Below, in pieces: positions 1 through 7,104 of a stretch of DNA of 49,189 bases. Both the position numbers and the translations under genes were made by a program. Source of the DNA: an uncultured Clostridia bacterium (GTDB lineage Bacteria > Bacillota > Clostridia > Christensenellales > CAG-314); NCBI GenBank assembly GCA_947625115.1, contig CANQND010000011.1:1-49189 (forward strand), written 5' to 3'. How positions within the stretch are numbered: the first letter of the stretch is position 1; each line of letters begins with the position of its first letter. The notes beneath the pieces were generated by a model, which saw nothing but the letters and a program-made list of their open reading frames with translations, was not told the DNA's origin and ran no database searches.

Positions 1-30
1 ATGAAATCTTTTGCGGAAATATCCGCCCGC

Positions 31-59
31 TTGACTTTCCGTCAGTTTTATGGTATAGT
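31..59 (+). promoter_or_regulatory. Sigma-A promoter of the EFR1 gene
   Basis: TTGACT at 31-36, a 17-nt spacer and TATAGT at 54-59, with TGG directly before the -10 (extended -10). The predicted start of transcription near 66 gives a leader of about 26 nt. A short open frame at 1-81 overlaps this promoter and is therefore unlikely to be a gene. Confidence 0.75.
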
Positions 60-91
60 CATAATGTATTTGTGCTTTTAAGGAGAATAGA

Positions 92-838
92 ATGATAGGT
101 ATATTCTATTTCAGTTCGACGGGTAACAGCCTATATATTTCTAAAATAATCCGCGAAAAAATGGGCGGAAAAATCATTTTTATCCCTACATATACGGGGG
201 ACGGTAGCGAGTTTGACAAAATCATTGTCGTATCGCCTATTTATTCCTCTGGTCTGCCTGTTCACGTTTATGATTTTTTGCCTCGCCTTGACAATGAGAG
301 AGAGTTGTTTATTGTCCTCAACTATGGCGGTATGGTCGGCGGCGCGGATTATTTCGTGTATGCGTATTCCCGTCAAAAAGGACTGAACGTGAAAGGCATT
401 TTTGCGTTAAAAATGCCCGAAAATTATACGCTCACATTTACCGTGCCGAAATTTTACTTAAAGCGTGTACTTAATAGTGCCGATAAACGTATTGATAGGG
501 TCATTTCAAAAATCACTTGCGACGAACCTACACTTCCGAGAAAGAAAAAGACAAAAGAAAAGATTTATTACAAGAACAAGGCAAATTGGCATTTGATCGG
601 GGAACGGTTTTCGGTCTCGGAAGATTGTATCGGGTGTGGGAAATGCGTCGGGCTATGCCCTACGCAGAATATTTCTATGGAGAATGGGAAAATCACATTC
701 GGCAATGTTTGCGTCGCGTGCCTCGGTTGCTATCATCGGTGTCCCCAAAAGGCAATCAGGTATCTCCATAAAAAGAAAAAAGATAGATATATCAATCCCC
801 GCATTGACGAAAAGTTGATAGGCAAAAATATTGATTAA
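92..838 (+). CDS. EFR1-type flavodoxin/ferredoxin fusion protein
   Basis: This 248-residue cytoplasmic protein has a flavodoxin-like N-terminus with the FMN phosphate-loop motif FSSTGNS at residues 6-12. Two 4Fe-4S clusters lie near residues 178-230, seen as CIGCGKCVGLCP and CVACLGCYHRCP, both of the CxxCxxCxxxCP type. This matches the EFR1 family of ferrodoxins common in Clostridia, presumed to shuttle electrons between a flavin and iron-sulfur clusters; partners are unknown. The start is supported by AAGGAG at 80-85, six bases upstream. The gene stands alone between its own promoter (31-59) and a strong terminator (855-899), so it is a single-gene unit. The basic tail (KKKKKD) after the second cluster is a minor feature. 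The family assignment is secure and the physiological role is not. Confidence 0.88.
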   Translation: MIGIFYFSSTGNSLYISKIIREKMGGKIIFIPTYTGDGSEFDKIIVVSPIYSSGLPVHVYDFLPRLDNERELFIVLNYGGMVGGADYFVYAYSRQKGLNVKGIFALKMPENYTLTFTVPKFYLKRVLNSADKRIDRVISKITCDEPTLPRKKKTKEKIYYKNKANWHLIGERFSVSEDCIGCGKCVGLCPTQNISMENGKITFGNVCVACLGCYHRCPQKAIRYLHKKKKDRYINPRIDEKLIGKNID

Positions 839-854
839 ATAAAGAATAGCAAAA

Positions 855-899
855 AACCGCCGACGGAGCGAAATGCTCTGTCGGCGGTTGCCGTTTTTT
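855..899 (+). terminator. Intrinsic terminator of the EFR1 gene
   Basis: A 15-bp stem (arms 855-869 and 875-889, one G-T wobble) with a 5-nt loop, followed by a T-run at 894-899. It lies 17 bases after the stop codon at 838. Confidence 0.85.
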
Positions 900-1021
900 A
901 GGTTTATGACATTCGGCGCAACCTCTAAAATCGTTTCTACGATTAACATTGAAATTTATATACCGCCTCACCTTGCGGTTTTACTTATTCCCGCGTCTTT
1001 CAACGGGTATCCCTATACACT

Positions 1022-1210
1022 TTAACGGGACTCTTTATTTGGATTTTTATTATTCAGTTGTCTTTGTTGCCGTTCGGCGTGCCATTTGGCAAATTCTTCT
1101 TTCCCTTCCTCGGTGTCGAAGTATTCCCGAATGGCAGGTAGTAATGCTCTTGCAAGGAAATCGATCTCGTAATCGGGGATCCCCGTGGTGTTCTTTTTCC
1201 GTCTGGACAT
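1022..1210 (-). CDS. Small protein, possibly of conjugative-element origin
   Basis: This 62-residue protein starts MSRRKKNTTGIPDYEIDFLA and ends in an Arg/Gln/Asn-rich tail. It has no signal peptide or membrane helix. The middle is amphipathic and acidic (YFDTEEGKEEFAKWHAE). From memory, similar small proteins with a basic start, a GIPDYE-like motif and an EFAxW motif occur in Firmicutes integrative conjugative elements, but I cannot verify this here. A GAAGGA about 17 bases upstream is a poorly spaced ribosome binding site. It lies just downstream of the amber-interrupted gene at 1253-1480 on the same strand, so both may be remains of one element. No integrase, relaxase or attachment site is visible nearby. 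The open frame and protein-like composition support a real gene; function is unknown. Confidence 0.6.
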   Translation of the reverse strand: MSRRKKNTTGIPDYEIDFLARALLPAIREYFDTEEGKEEFAKWHAERQQRQLNNKNPNKESR

Positions 1211-1252
1211 TTATCTTTAAGCGTTTTCCTTCTTGTAATCGGTTATTAAGTT

Positions 1253-1480
1253 TTAGAGCAGGGACAGGATGATGACGATTGTCTGCACGAGCAGAAGCGC
1301 GGGGGTAGCCCAAAAGAGAAATTTGCGGAAGCCGCGCTCCGTTCTCAATTCCTCCCGCGTGGACTCCAAAAGTTTCTTGCTCTCCGCGAGTTCCTTTTCC
1401 GCTTCCTCGAATACGGCGACGAGCTACGCTACAAGTTGTTTTTTAATTCGGCAAATACGTGTTTTGATATTTTCTTGCAT
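1253..1480 (-). pseudogene. Small coiled-coil/membrane protein gene broken by one in-frame TAG
   Basis: Reading the minus strand from ATG at 1480 gives 18 codons, a TAG at 1424-1426, then 56 more codons in the same frame to TAA at 1253-1255. The part after TAG looks strongly coding: an acidic heptad-like helix (FEEAEKELAESKKLLESTRE), then RGFRKFLFW and a hydrophobic C-terminal helix (PALLLVQTIVIILSLL). The whole would be a 75-residue protein with a cytoplasmic coiled coil and a C-terminal membrane anchor. No ATG or GTG start follows the TAG before the membrane segment. This could be a nonsense mutation or a base error. Its neighbour at 1022-1210 is on the same strand and could form a two-gene unit. 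Function is unknown. Confidence 0.6.
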
Positions 1481-1562
1481 ACGCAAATGTTTTGTGATAA
1501 AATAATCTCACGGTATACGTTTGTATATCGTTCAAAATGGTATTTTGTATTGGGAGCATTTT

Positions 1563-2408
1563 ATGAGATTGTACAATCCGAACTACAAAAAACACGCCAA
1601 ACGGGATAAGCTATTGACGATAATTGCAAGTTGCTGGTCGGTTTTGGTTGCCGTTGCGGCAATAGGCTTTTTGGTTTACTTGATTATCAATAAGTGGGCG
1701 TGGTACTTTTATCTTGCAGATGGTATCGGCGGATTGATTTTAGCTGGTTTACTGTGGTGGATCTTTCCTACCGCCGAGCGCGAATATATCGACTTTGAAG
1801 ATTTCGATACGCAAAAAAAACAACTACGGCAAAAATTTCCCGACAACAAGGTCATTGTTCGGGCAACGCCCGACATTGTGAGAGGACATACTTTGGGTTG
1901 CTTTGCCCAACGCGGGTTGTTTGGCGGAATTGCCGTGTGCGATTGCGGAGAAGCGTTCGATCCGAAAGACATAACTTTTGATGTTGAGCGAGGCACAGCC
2001 AAGCGTACCTCTACCGAAAGCGGCAATATTTACTATTCGCAATATATAACCTTTACCGTACACTGCAAGTGCAAAAAGTGCGGCAAGGAAAAAACCGAAA
2101 GTTTTGGCAAAGAATTTGAAATCGGCTCCACCGTTTACGAACACGAGATGTTTTCGGACAGAACAACGGTAGTAAATACTTCCGACGACGTTGATTGCGA
2201 AAAATTTATTGCCGAAGTATACGAACAAGACTTAAAACGGTACGTTGCAGATAAAACCGAATACGAAAATTTTTTGGCAAAGAAATTGGACGAACTTAAA
2301 CAAACAAGCAATCGGGACGAAAGCCGCATTGCGGAATTGCGCGCAAAGGGTTGGTACGAAAAGCCCAAGCGCAAGTCGAATAAAGAAACAAGCAAAAAAA
2401 GCGAATAA
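1563..2408 (+). CDS. Membrane protein with zinc-ribbon-like cysteine motifs
   Basis: This 281-residue protein of unknown function has two membrane helices near residues 20-70 (ASCWSVLVAVAAIGFLVYLI and a second at YLADGIGGLILAGLLWWIF). A cytoplasmic or surface domain follows. It contains CDCGEAFDP near residue 125 and CKCKKCGKEK near residue 170, a pattern like two half zinc ribbons. The last 70 residues are charged, helical and rich in Lys/Glu/Ser. I chose ATG 1563 because GGGAG lies seven bases upstream; an in-frame ATG at 1521 has no ribosome binding site. It is flanked by unrelated genes and ends before a shared terminator at 2504-2532. No family is recognised; a metal-binding role is inferred from the cysteines only. 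Confidence 0.75.
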   Translation: MRLYNPNYKKHAKRDKLLTIIASCWSVLVAVAAIGFLVYLIINKWAWYFYLADGIGGLILAGLLWWIFPTAEREYIDFEDFDTQKKQLRQKFPDNKVIVRATPDIVRGHTLGCFAQRGLFGGIAVCDCGEAFDPKDITFDVERGTAKRTSTESGNIYYSQYITFTVHCKCKKCGKEKTESFGKEFEIGSTVYEHEMFSDRTTVVNTSDDVDCEKFIAEVYEQDLKRYVADKTEYENFLAKKLDELKQTSNRDESRIAELRAKGWYEKPKRKSNKETSKKSE

Positions 2409-2503
2409 CAACGCATAGCGTTTACGGGAGCATTTCGGAAAGAACTCCACCGCTCCTTTTCATAAAATAATTTTCCCCTCCACAATGCGCGGAAAGGGCA
2501 AAA

Positions 2504-2532
2504 AACGAGGCTTACGGTTTGTAAGCCTCGTT
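2504..2532. terminator. Bidirectional terminator between convergent genes
   Basis: A perfect 12-bp stem (2504-2515 with 2521-2532) and a 5-nt loop, flanked by A-rich sequence on the left and T-rich sequence on the right. It separates the plus-strand membrane protein gene from the minus-strand deacetylase gene and could serve both. Confidence 0.75.
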
Positions 2533-2540
2533 AATTTCTC

Positions 2541-2576
2541 TACGTTTTGTAAAGTTACTTTACGTTTTGTAAAGTT
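2541..2576. repeat. Tandem 16-nt repeat with embedded palindrome
   Basis: TACGTTTTGTAAAGTT occurs at 2541-2556 and again at 2561-2576, a 20-bp period. The junction forms ACTTTAC-GTTTT-GTAAAGT, a 7-bp inverted repeat. It lies between the deacetylase stop codon and the shared terminator. Two helical-turn spacing would suit a protein-binding site, but no promoter is visible here. Confidence 0.5.
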
Positions 2577-2601
2577 TTGCCGACATATTGCGTCGCAAAA
2601 A

Positions 2602-2626
2602 GATATGCACATATGCTCATATATCG
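2602..2626. repeat. Short palindromic AT-rich element at the deacetylase stop codon
   Basis: The block GATATGCACATATGC with following CATATATCG overlaps the deacetylase stop (2617-2619). The 11-mer TGCACATATGC at 2606-2616 recurs exactly at 8450-8460 in the oppC-oppD gap, also at a minus-strand gene end. Two copies are not enough to define a family. Confidence 0.35.
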
Positions 2627-3465
2627 AAGCGTACAGTTTCGCCTGCGGGCAACCGATAGACTTTTTTGTCGCGTTCGACCCAAAGCGTCAAGCAAGACGG
2701 GTTGTACACAAGTTGGTCCTCTACGCCCCACTGCAACGCCCTGTACGCGGCAACGTAGTCGTAAATTTCTCCGTTGGTTGCGTACCACACGTCGTTTCTG
2801 CCGCCAACCTCGTCCAACAGGTCGGTGATCACGTGCCAATTGTTGTTGTCGTCAAATTCGTAGCTGTGTCCCCACACGTAAAACAGATAACTCTCGCGCG
2901 CTTTGCGCTCGTCAAGCGGCGACGAGTGTACAAAACGAGAGGCGATTTCGTGCAAGTTTTTGTCTGTGTGGTGACAGGTCGGGTTCCACCTCAAAAAATC
3001 TGCGGGAAGAGAAAACTCTCCCGTGGATACCGTCGTACGCGCGTAGTGTACGCCAAGCTCGGCAAGCAGTTTGCAAATGCAGTCGTTTGTTGCGCCGTAG
3101 GCATAAGCCATTCCGCACACCAAGCGGTTGTACTTGCTTTCAAGATATTGTCTGTTTGCCACCACTTCCTGCGCAACTTGCACCGACGACACCTTGGTGA
3201 GGTACAGATGTCTGTGTCCGTGCAATGCAATTTCGTGACGGCAATTTGCAAACAAGTCAAACGATTCTTCCTCGCTCATACGATTGTGCGCGCCCCTATC
3301 GGGGAAAACGCCGCTGTTCAAATTGAAAGTACATTTTACGCCGTAGCTATCCAAAATTTTCAACAGACGCTTGTCCGCCACAACTCCGTCGTCGTAGCTC
3401 AAAGTAAACGCCTTGGTGCGTCCCTCGGGAAATCTTAAAAACGTTTCGTGTTGCATATCCAGCAT
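2617..3465 (-). CDS. NodB-type polysaccharide deacetylase
   Basis: This 282-residue protein of the carbohydrate esterase 4 (NodB homology) type would remove N- or O-acetyl groups from a polysaccharide. The catalytic core is visible: TLSYDDG near residue 22 (base and metal Asp) and the metal-binding HGHRH near residue 80 (HxxxH type). Later blocks include a TTVSTGEFSLP segment and FYVWGHSYEF with a conserved-looking Trp-Gly-His. No signal peptide or membrane helix is seen, so it may act on imported oligosaccharides. AAGGAG lies five bases upstream of the ATG at 3465. It is divergent from an AraC-family regulator 92 bases away, the usual arrangement for a regulated sugar gene. A GH4 glycosidase stub at 4297-4410 strengthens a carbohydrate context. 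The substrate is unknown. Confidence 0.82.
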   Translation of the reverse strand: MLDMQHETFLRFPEGRTKAFTLSYDDGVVADKRLLKILDSYGVKCTFNLNSGVFPDRGAHNRMSEEESFDLFANCRHEIALHGHRHLYLTKVSSVQVAQEVVANRQYLESKYNRLVCGMAYAYGATNDCICKLLAELGVHYARTTVSTGEFSLPADFLRWNPTCHHTDKNLHEIASRFVHSSPLDERKARESYLFYVWGHSYEFDDNNNWHVITDLLDEVGGRNDVWYATNGEIYDYVAAYRALQWGVEDQLVYNPSCLTLWVERDKKVYRLPAGETVRFDI

Positions 3466-3513
3466 AAGAACTCCTTATCTTATTATTTTACACCAATATT
3501 TCAAAAAAGGGTA

Positions 3514-3542
3514 TGGACAAAATAGATATGTTATGGTACAAT
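3514..3542 (+). promoter_or_regulatory. Extended -10 promoter of the araC-type gene
   Basis: TGGACA at 3514-3519, a 17-nt spacer and TACAAT at 3537-3542, with TGG just before the -10. Predicted transcription starts near 3549, which rules out the in-frame ATGs at 3513 and 3528 as starts and leaves a very short leader of about 9 nt before ATG 3558. Confidence 0.65.
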
Positions 3543-3557
3543 GTGGGCGGAGGTACT

Positions 3558-4307
3558 ATGAACGACGTAGTTTACGTAGGCAAACATCTTCGTACGTACT
3601 CTGTTGCAGAACACTCCCACGACAATTGGGAGTTTGTTTACTGCACGGGCGGCACGGGCGAATTTGTGATTGAGGACAAAACCACGATACATTACAGCTC
3701 GGGAGAGGTTGTCATCTTGCCCCCTCACATCTCCCACACCAACACCAGCGCGAAAGGTTTTACAAACATTCACGTGCGTATAGCCGACGCAACGCTTCCG
3801 TTCAAAAATCCCACTCGCATTGTAGACGACAACGACAAACACGTGTTGGGTGCCTTTGAGGATATTTTTTACTACTTCAACAACAATATGGAAAAACGTC
3901 AGTTGTTGCTGTCGGCGTTGAGCAATCTCATAGTAAACTACGTTATCGCTCTGCAAAACGACAAGCAACTGTCCAAGGCGGTTGAAGAGATAAAAAGCGA
4001 CATTGTGCGCAACTTTCCCGATTGCACCTACGAGTTGGACGAATATCTCAAATCGTTGCCGTTCAGCTACGACTATCTGCGCAAACTTTTCAAAAACGAG
4101 ATGGGCATAACTCCGCACGCGTATCTGACGCATATGCGTATGCAAACGGCGGAAAAATTGCTCAGTTCGTTGGACCACGAGTACAACGTAACGAAAGTGG
4201 CAAGTATGTGCGGTTACGACGAGCCGTTATACTTTTCACGCGTGTTCAAAAAGCATTTCGGTTGCTCGCCGATAAACTATATGAAGCGGCATACCACTAA
4301 CAATTAG
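3558..4307 (+). CDS. AraC-family transcriptional regulator
   Basis: This 249-residue DNA-binding protein has an N-terminal cupin-type sensor (residues 10-90; HSHDNWEFVYCTGGTGEF and VVILPPHISH) and a C-terminal pair of helix-turn-helix motifs (residues 150-245). The last ends with the AraC hallmark VTKVASMCGYDEPLYFSRVF and a GCSPINY tail. I use ATG 3558, with GGAGG four bases upstream, because the apparent promoter covers the longer starts. It faces away from the NodB deacetylase and probably controls that gene in response to a sugar. Its end overlaps the truncated GH4 gene, which lies convergent to it. The ligand is unknown. The family assignment is secure. Confidence 0.9.
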   Translation: MNDVVYVGKHLRTYSVAEHSHDNWEFVYCTGGTGEFVIEDKTTIHYSSGEVVILPPHISHTNTSAKGFTNIHVRIADATLPFKNPTRIVDDNDKHVLGAFEDIFYYFNNNMEKRQLLLSALSNLIVNYVIALQNDKQLSKAVEEIKSDIVRNFPDCTYELDEYLKSLPFSYDYLRKLFKNEMGITPHAYLTHMRMQTAEKLLSSLDHEYNVTKVASMCGYDEPLYFSRVFKKHFGCSPINYMKRHTTNN

Positions 4308-4410
4308 GGCAATTTCCCCCTTCCGGATCGTCGGTCAAGGCGAGGTCGTTCATAAACACTCGCGCCCACTGTTTGGAACCGCCGCCGATATATGCAAGTT
4401 TTATTTTCAT
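4297..4410 (-). pseudogene. 5' stub of a GH4-family glycosidase gene
   Basis: ATG 4410 opens a 37-codon frame whose first 26 residues (MKIKLAYIGGGSKQWARVFM, then NDLALT) match the start of family 4 glycoside hydrolases, the NAD-dependent alpha-glucosidase/galactosidase/galacturonidase group: a Rossmann GxGS-type nucleotide loop followed by FxxDLA. After LALTDD the sequence departs from the family and reaches TAG at 4297-4299, inside the end of the araC-type gene. GH4 enzymes normally have about 430-480 residues, so more than 90% is missing. A consensus promoter (4452-4479) still drives it. The likely history is a deletion that joined the 5' end of a GH4 gene to unrelated sequence. The frame is too short for routine gene calling. 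Confidence 0.7.
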
Positions 4411-4451
4411 AACGCGCTCTTCTCCAAAATACACAAATTTTGCTATATACA

Positions 4452-4479
4452 ATTATAACCTATATATCTCGTTTGTCAA
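4452..4479 (-). promoter_or_regulatory. Consensus promoter of the GH4 stub
   Basis: On the minus strand TTGACA (4474-4479), a 16-nt spacer and TATAAT (4452-4457). The predicted start near 4445 gives a 35-nt leader to ATG 4410. The sequences from -35 to -10 begin TTGACAAACG and end GGTTATAATT, like the subtilase operon promoter at 23894-23921. Confidence 0.75.
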
Positions 4480-4575
4480 TGCACAAAACGGACACCAAAA
4501 GCCCGCTAAACCAACCGAAACGTGCATTTTTTTTGCCGCATATCCGTTGCAAATTGCTACAAACACTTTTGAAAA

Positions 4576-4600
4576 GCTCTCGGAAAAGTTGTCCGAGAGC
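4576..4600 (-). terminator. Terminator of the XRE membrane regulator gene
   Basis: A 9-bp perfect stem (4576-4584 with 4592-4600) and a 7-nt loop. Read on the minus strand it is followed by TTTTC. It lies 57 bases after the stop at 4658. Confidence 0.65.
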
Positions 4601-4657
4601 CGCATTGAAATTTACAAATGAGCCATATTTGCCGACGCGAAAAAACTTAGCCGAACA

Positions 4658-5152
4658 TCACAACGTAACCATCGTGAAAACAATAACTCCGATAACAAAT
4701 AAAAACACAACGACGCGAGAGATAATGTAGGGCAAAAGTATCTTTTTTACGTTGGAATCCTTTTTGTAAGGCTGTCGCGAAAGCATAGCGAACACAATGT
4801 ACAGCACTGCCGCCGCCGAGCCGCCTATGTTGAAGTACGGCTGTTTGAGGAAGTAGGCAAGCAACGTAAATAGCGTTGCGAGGACAAGAAAAACTATCGC
4901 CGCAAGGTACATTGCCCTGTTTTTCTTTTGGTCGAGGGTGCGCTTTGTTTCGACGTCGCCCTCCGAAACAAGATCGTCGATACTGACTTGAAACAGCACC
5001 GAGATAGATTTCAGACTGTCTATCGCGGGGAAACCTTTGCCTGTTTCCCACTTGGATATTGCCGTGCGAGTTACATATAATTTCTCCGCAAGGTCCTCTT
5101 GCGTGAGATTGTTGTCCTTTCGCAGTTGTTTCAATTTTTCGCCGAATGTCAT
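4658..5152 (-). CDS. XRE-family regulator with membrane-spanning tail
   Basis: This 164-residue protein has an N-terminal helix-turn-helix of the Xre/Cro type (residues 1-60; LTQEDLAEKLYVTRTAISKW) followed by a basic linker and three hydrophobic helices near residues 80-100, 107-122 and 140-162. The layout makes it a membrane-tethered DNA-binding protein, a form common in Firmicutes where a membrane event is thought to control binding. The start is supported by AGGAAAG about seven to ten bases upstream. It has its own promoter (5186-5214) and terminator (4576-4600), so it is a single-gene unit. Its targets are unknown; the GH4 stub promoter and its own promoter are the closest candidates. Confidence 0.85.
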   Translation of the reverse strand: MTFGEKLKQLRKDNNLTQEDLAEKLYVTRTAISKWETGKGFPAIDSLKSISVLFQVSIDDLVSEGDVETKRTLDQKKNRAMYLAAIVFLVLATLFTLLAYFLKQPYFNIGGSAAAVLYIVFAMLSRQPYKKDSNVKKILLPYIISRVVVFLFVIGVIVFTMVTL

Positions 5153-5185
5153 TTTTTTTCTTTCCTCGCGCTTAGTTCTGCAAAC

Positions 5186-5214
5186 ATTATACAGGCTTAC
5201 GCGCCAAATGTCAC
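5186..5214 (-). promoter_or_regulatory. Promoter of the XRE membrane regulator gene
   Basis: On the minus strand GTGACA (5209-5214), a 17-nt spacer and TATAAT (5186-5191). The leader to ATG 5152 is about 27 nt. Confidence 0.7.
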
Positions 5215-5464
5215 GACACTATTGTTCACATTTGCCTTTTGAACGGGATTTTTGAAGAGATTTTGCGTAGCAACGGCTCAAACCGACTTTTTTGCCGCAA
5301 GTTTTTTATGCGTTGCCGAGTTTTGCCACAGCAGAAAGGCTCTGTTTTTTACCACTTTTTTTGAACGTAATTTTAGACGAGCGCGGAATTGCGGTGCAGT
5401 GTTACACCACATTTCGCTTTTTTGTAGATGGGGTAGGAAAAAAGTAACGCGTGAGCAATGAAAA
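5215..5464. other. Gene-free stretch between terminator and regulator promoter
   Basis: I see no convincing coding frame on either strand. The open frames here lack ribosome binding sites and have no protein-like composition. The only structure noted is a weak inverted pair (GGTGCAGTGTTACACC) near 5393-5408. Confidence 0.5.
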
Positions 5465-5485
5465 GGCGCGGTGTTACGCCGCGCC
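5465..5485 (-). terminator. Terminator of the protease/Opp operon
   Basis: A 9-bp G+C-rich stem (5465-5473 with 5477-5485, one G-T pair) with a TTA loop. On the minus strand it is followed by TTTTC. It lies 50 bases after the last gene of the operon (stop at 5536). Confidence 0.75.
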
Positions 5486-5535
5486 GAGTTTTACAAAATA
5501 TCAAATTGTTCCAATGCGGTTTGCAAACGCTCTTT

Positions 5536-5793
5536 TCACCGCAAAAACAGGTACAATATTACCGCCGCCAATGCAAACCCTACCAAAATAATGAGCAAAA
5601 TCGGTCCATACACCTGAAACGCCGCGGAAATCATCGCGCGACGCTCTTTGCGAGTAACTTTTACGGCATTTTTGCGCTGTTTGTCGCGTTCTTCAAGATC
5701 CTCGGGAGTTTTGCCCTCCAAACCCGCCATAGAGTAAAGCGTTCTGCCGTCGTCCTCTTTGTAAACCGTTTTGGGTTTAGTTTTCTTGCTCAT
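5536..5793 (-). CDS. Small membrane protein at the end of the Opp operon
   Basis: This 85-residue protein has a highly charged cytoplasmic N-terminal part (residues 1-58, many Lys/Arg/Glu) and one C-terminal membrane helix (residues 62-84; ILLIILVGFALAAVILYLFL). Its start overlaps the end of the oppF-like gene by 17 bases, so it is translationally coupled to it. I recognise no family. Its position as the last gene of the operon suggests an accessory or assembly factor of the transporter, but this is inference. The overlap, composition and location before the operon terminator argue that it is real. Confidence 0.72.
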   Translation of the reverse strand: MSKKTKPKTVYKEDDGRTLYSMAGLEGKTPEDLEERDKQRKNAVKVTRKERRAMISAAFQVYGPILLIILVGFALAAVILYLFLR

Positions 5794-7036
5794 TTTGTTC
5801 GGGCTGTTCCTGTTGCGGCTGTTCCGCCGTTATTTGCTCCTCTTGCATAGTTTCGGGAGGGTCAAACAGGTGACAAGCGACAAAGTGACCGGGAGTTACC
5901 TCTCGCATTTCGGGTGCGATCTCCGTGCAACAATCCATACAATGTTTGCAACGGGTGTGGAATTTGCAACCTTTGGGCGGATTGGCGGGAGAGGGAAGCT
6001 CTCCTTCGAGTTCTTCGGGCTTGGCTTTGCGATGAGGGTTGGGTACGGGTACCGCGCTGAACAACGCTTGCGTGTAGGGGTGACGTGCGTCGGAGCAAAT
6101 ATCCTCCGTTGTACCCTTTTCCACGATGTTGCCCAAGTACATAACGGCGATTGTGTCGCTGATGTACTTAACTACGGAAAGGTCGTGCGAAATGAACATA
6201 TAGGAAATGCCCATTTGCTTTTGCATTTTTTTGAGCAAGTTGATTACCTGCGCCTGAATGGACACGTCCAATGCCGAAACGGGTTCGTCGCAGATAACCA
6301 AATCGGGTTGCACCGCCAACGCGCGGGCAATGCAGATACGCTGACGCTGACCGCCGCTGAACTCGTGCGGATACCTGTCGTAGTAGTGAGGCTGCAAACC
6401 GCAGTGTTTCATTACGTTAAGCACGTAGTTGTGTACCTTATTTTTGGGAACAATATGGTGTACTCTAACCGCTTCGCTGATTATCGCGCCCACCGTCATA
6501 CGGGGAGGCAACGAAGAATAGGGGTCCTGAAACACCAATTGCAACTGCGTACGCAAAGGTTGAAGCTGTTTGCGCTTTAACTTGGCAAGCTCGTACTGTT
6601 TGCCGTGTTCGTCAGTGTAGACGGCGGAACCTTCCGTTATGTCGTAGAGGCGCAATATCGTGCGTCCGAGCGTTGTTTTGCCGCAACCCGATTCGCCGAC
6701 GATACCTATCGTCTTGCCGCGTTCGAGGTCGAAACTTACTCCGTCCACAGCCCTCAGATAGCCTTGCGGCTTGCCGAATATACTTTTGCCGACGGGAAAC
6801 CACTGTTTGAGATCTTTTACGTTCAAAATGTATTTCGGAGCGTCCTCGCCGACGCGCGAAGAGCCAATCAAATCGTATTCGTCTGCCGACTCCGTTTCTT
6901 CCTGTTTGGACTTGCGCGCCTTGACCATCGCGTACACGATATATCCGATAAAGCCGAATTCCGCCGCGATAAGCAAGCCCATTACCACCGCCAACCAAGT
7001 GGCGGCTTGTTGGGACAGTGCAAGTAAGCTAATCAT
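5777..7036 (-). CDS. oppF: Oligopeptide ABC transporter ATPase (OppF-like) with N-terminal membrane helix
   Basis: This 419-residue protein powers peptide import by hydrolysing ATP at the inner face of the permease. It shows Walker A GESGCGKT (114-121), a Q-loop VFQDPYSS, signature FSGGQRQR, Walker [13 protein letters not shown] and switch SHD. The oligopeptide-type C-terminal extension has clustered cysteines ([14 protein letters not shown]) typical of OppD/OppF. Unusually, residues 13-36 form a hydrophobic helix and the ATPase proper begins only near residue 68; classical OppF has about 310-330 residues and no membrane segment. The start is well supported by AGGAGG seven bases upstream of ATG 7036. 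The tail is Gln/Glu-rich. It follows oppD by 68 bases and overlaps the small membrane gene at 5793. Confidence 0.92.
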   Translation of the reverse strand: MISLLALSQQAATWLAVVMGLLIAAEFGFIGYIVYAMVKARKSKQEETESADEYDLIGSSRVGEDAPKYILNVKDLKQWFPVGKSIFGKPQGYLRAVDGVSFDLERGKTIGIVGESGCGKTTLGRTILRLYDITEGSAVYTDEHGKQYELAKLKRKQLQPLRTQLQLVFQDPYSSLPPRMTVGAIISEAVRVHHIVPKNKVHNYVLNVMKHCGLQPHYYDRYPHEFSGGQRQRICIARALAVQPDLVICDEPVSALDVSIQAQVINLLKKMQKQMGISYMFISHDLSVVKYISDTIAVMYLGNIVEKGTTEDICSDARHPYTQALFSAVPVPNPHRKAKPEELEGELPSPANPPKGCKFHTRCKHCMDCCTEIAPEMREVTPGHFVACHLFDPPETMQEEQITAEQPQQEQPEQNEQEN

Positions 7037-7104
7037 CTATTATCCTCCTAAGTTAGCAAAACCGTTTGTTTGCATTGTTGACCTTTCAAAACAGGCAAAC
7101 GGGG

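Noticed and set aside
1-81. 27-codon open frame at the left edge
   Set aside because: It lies over the TTGACT-N17-TATAGT promoter of the next gene and has no ribosome binding site.
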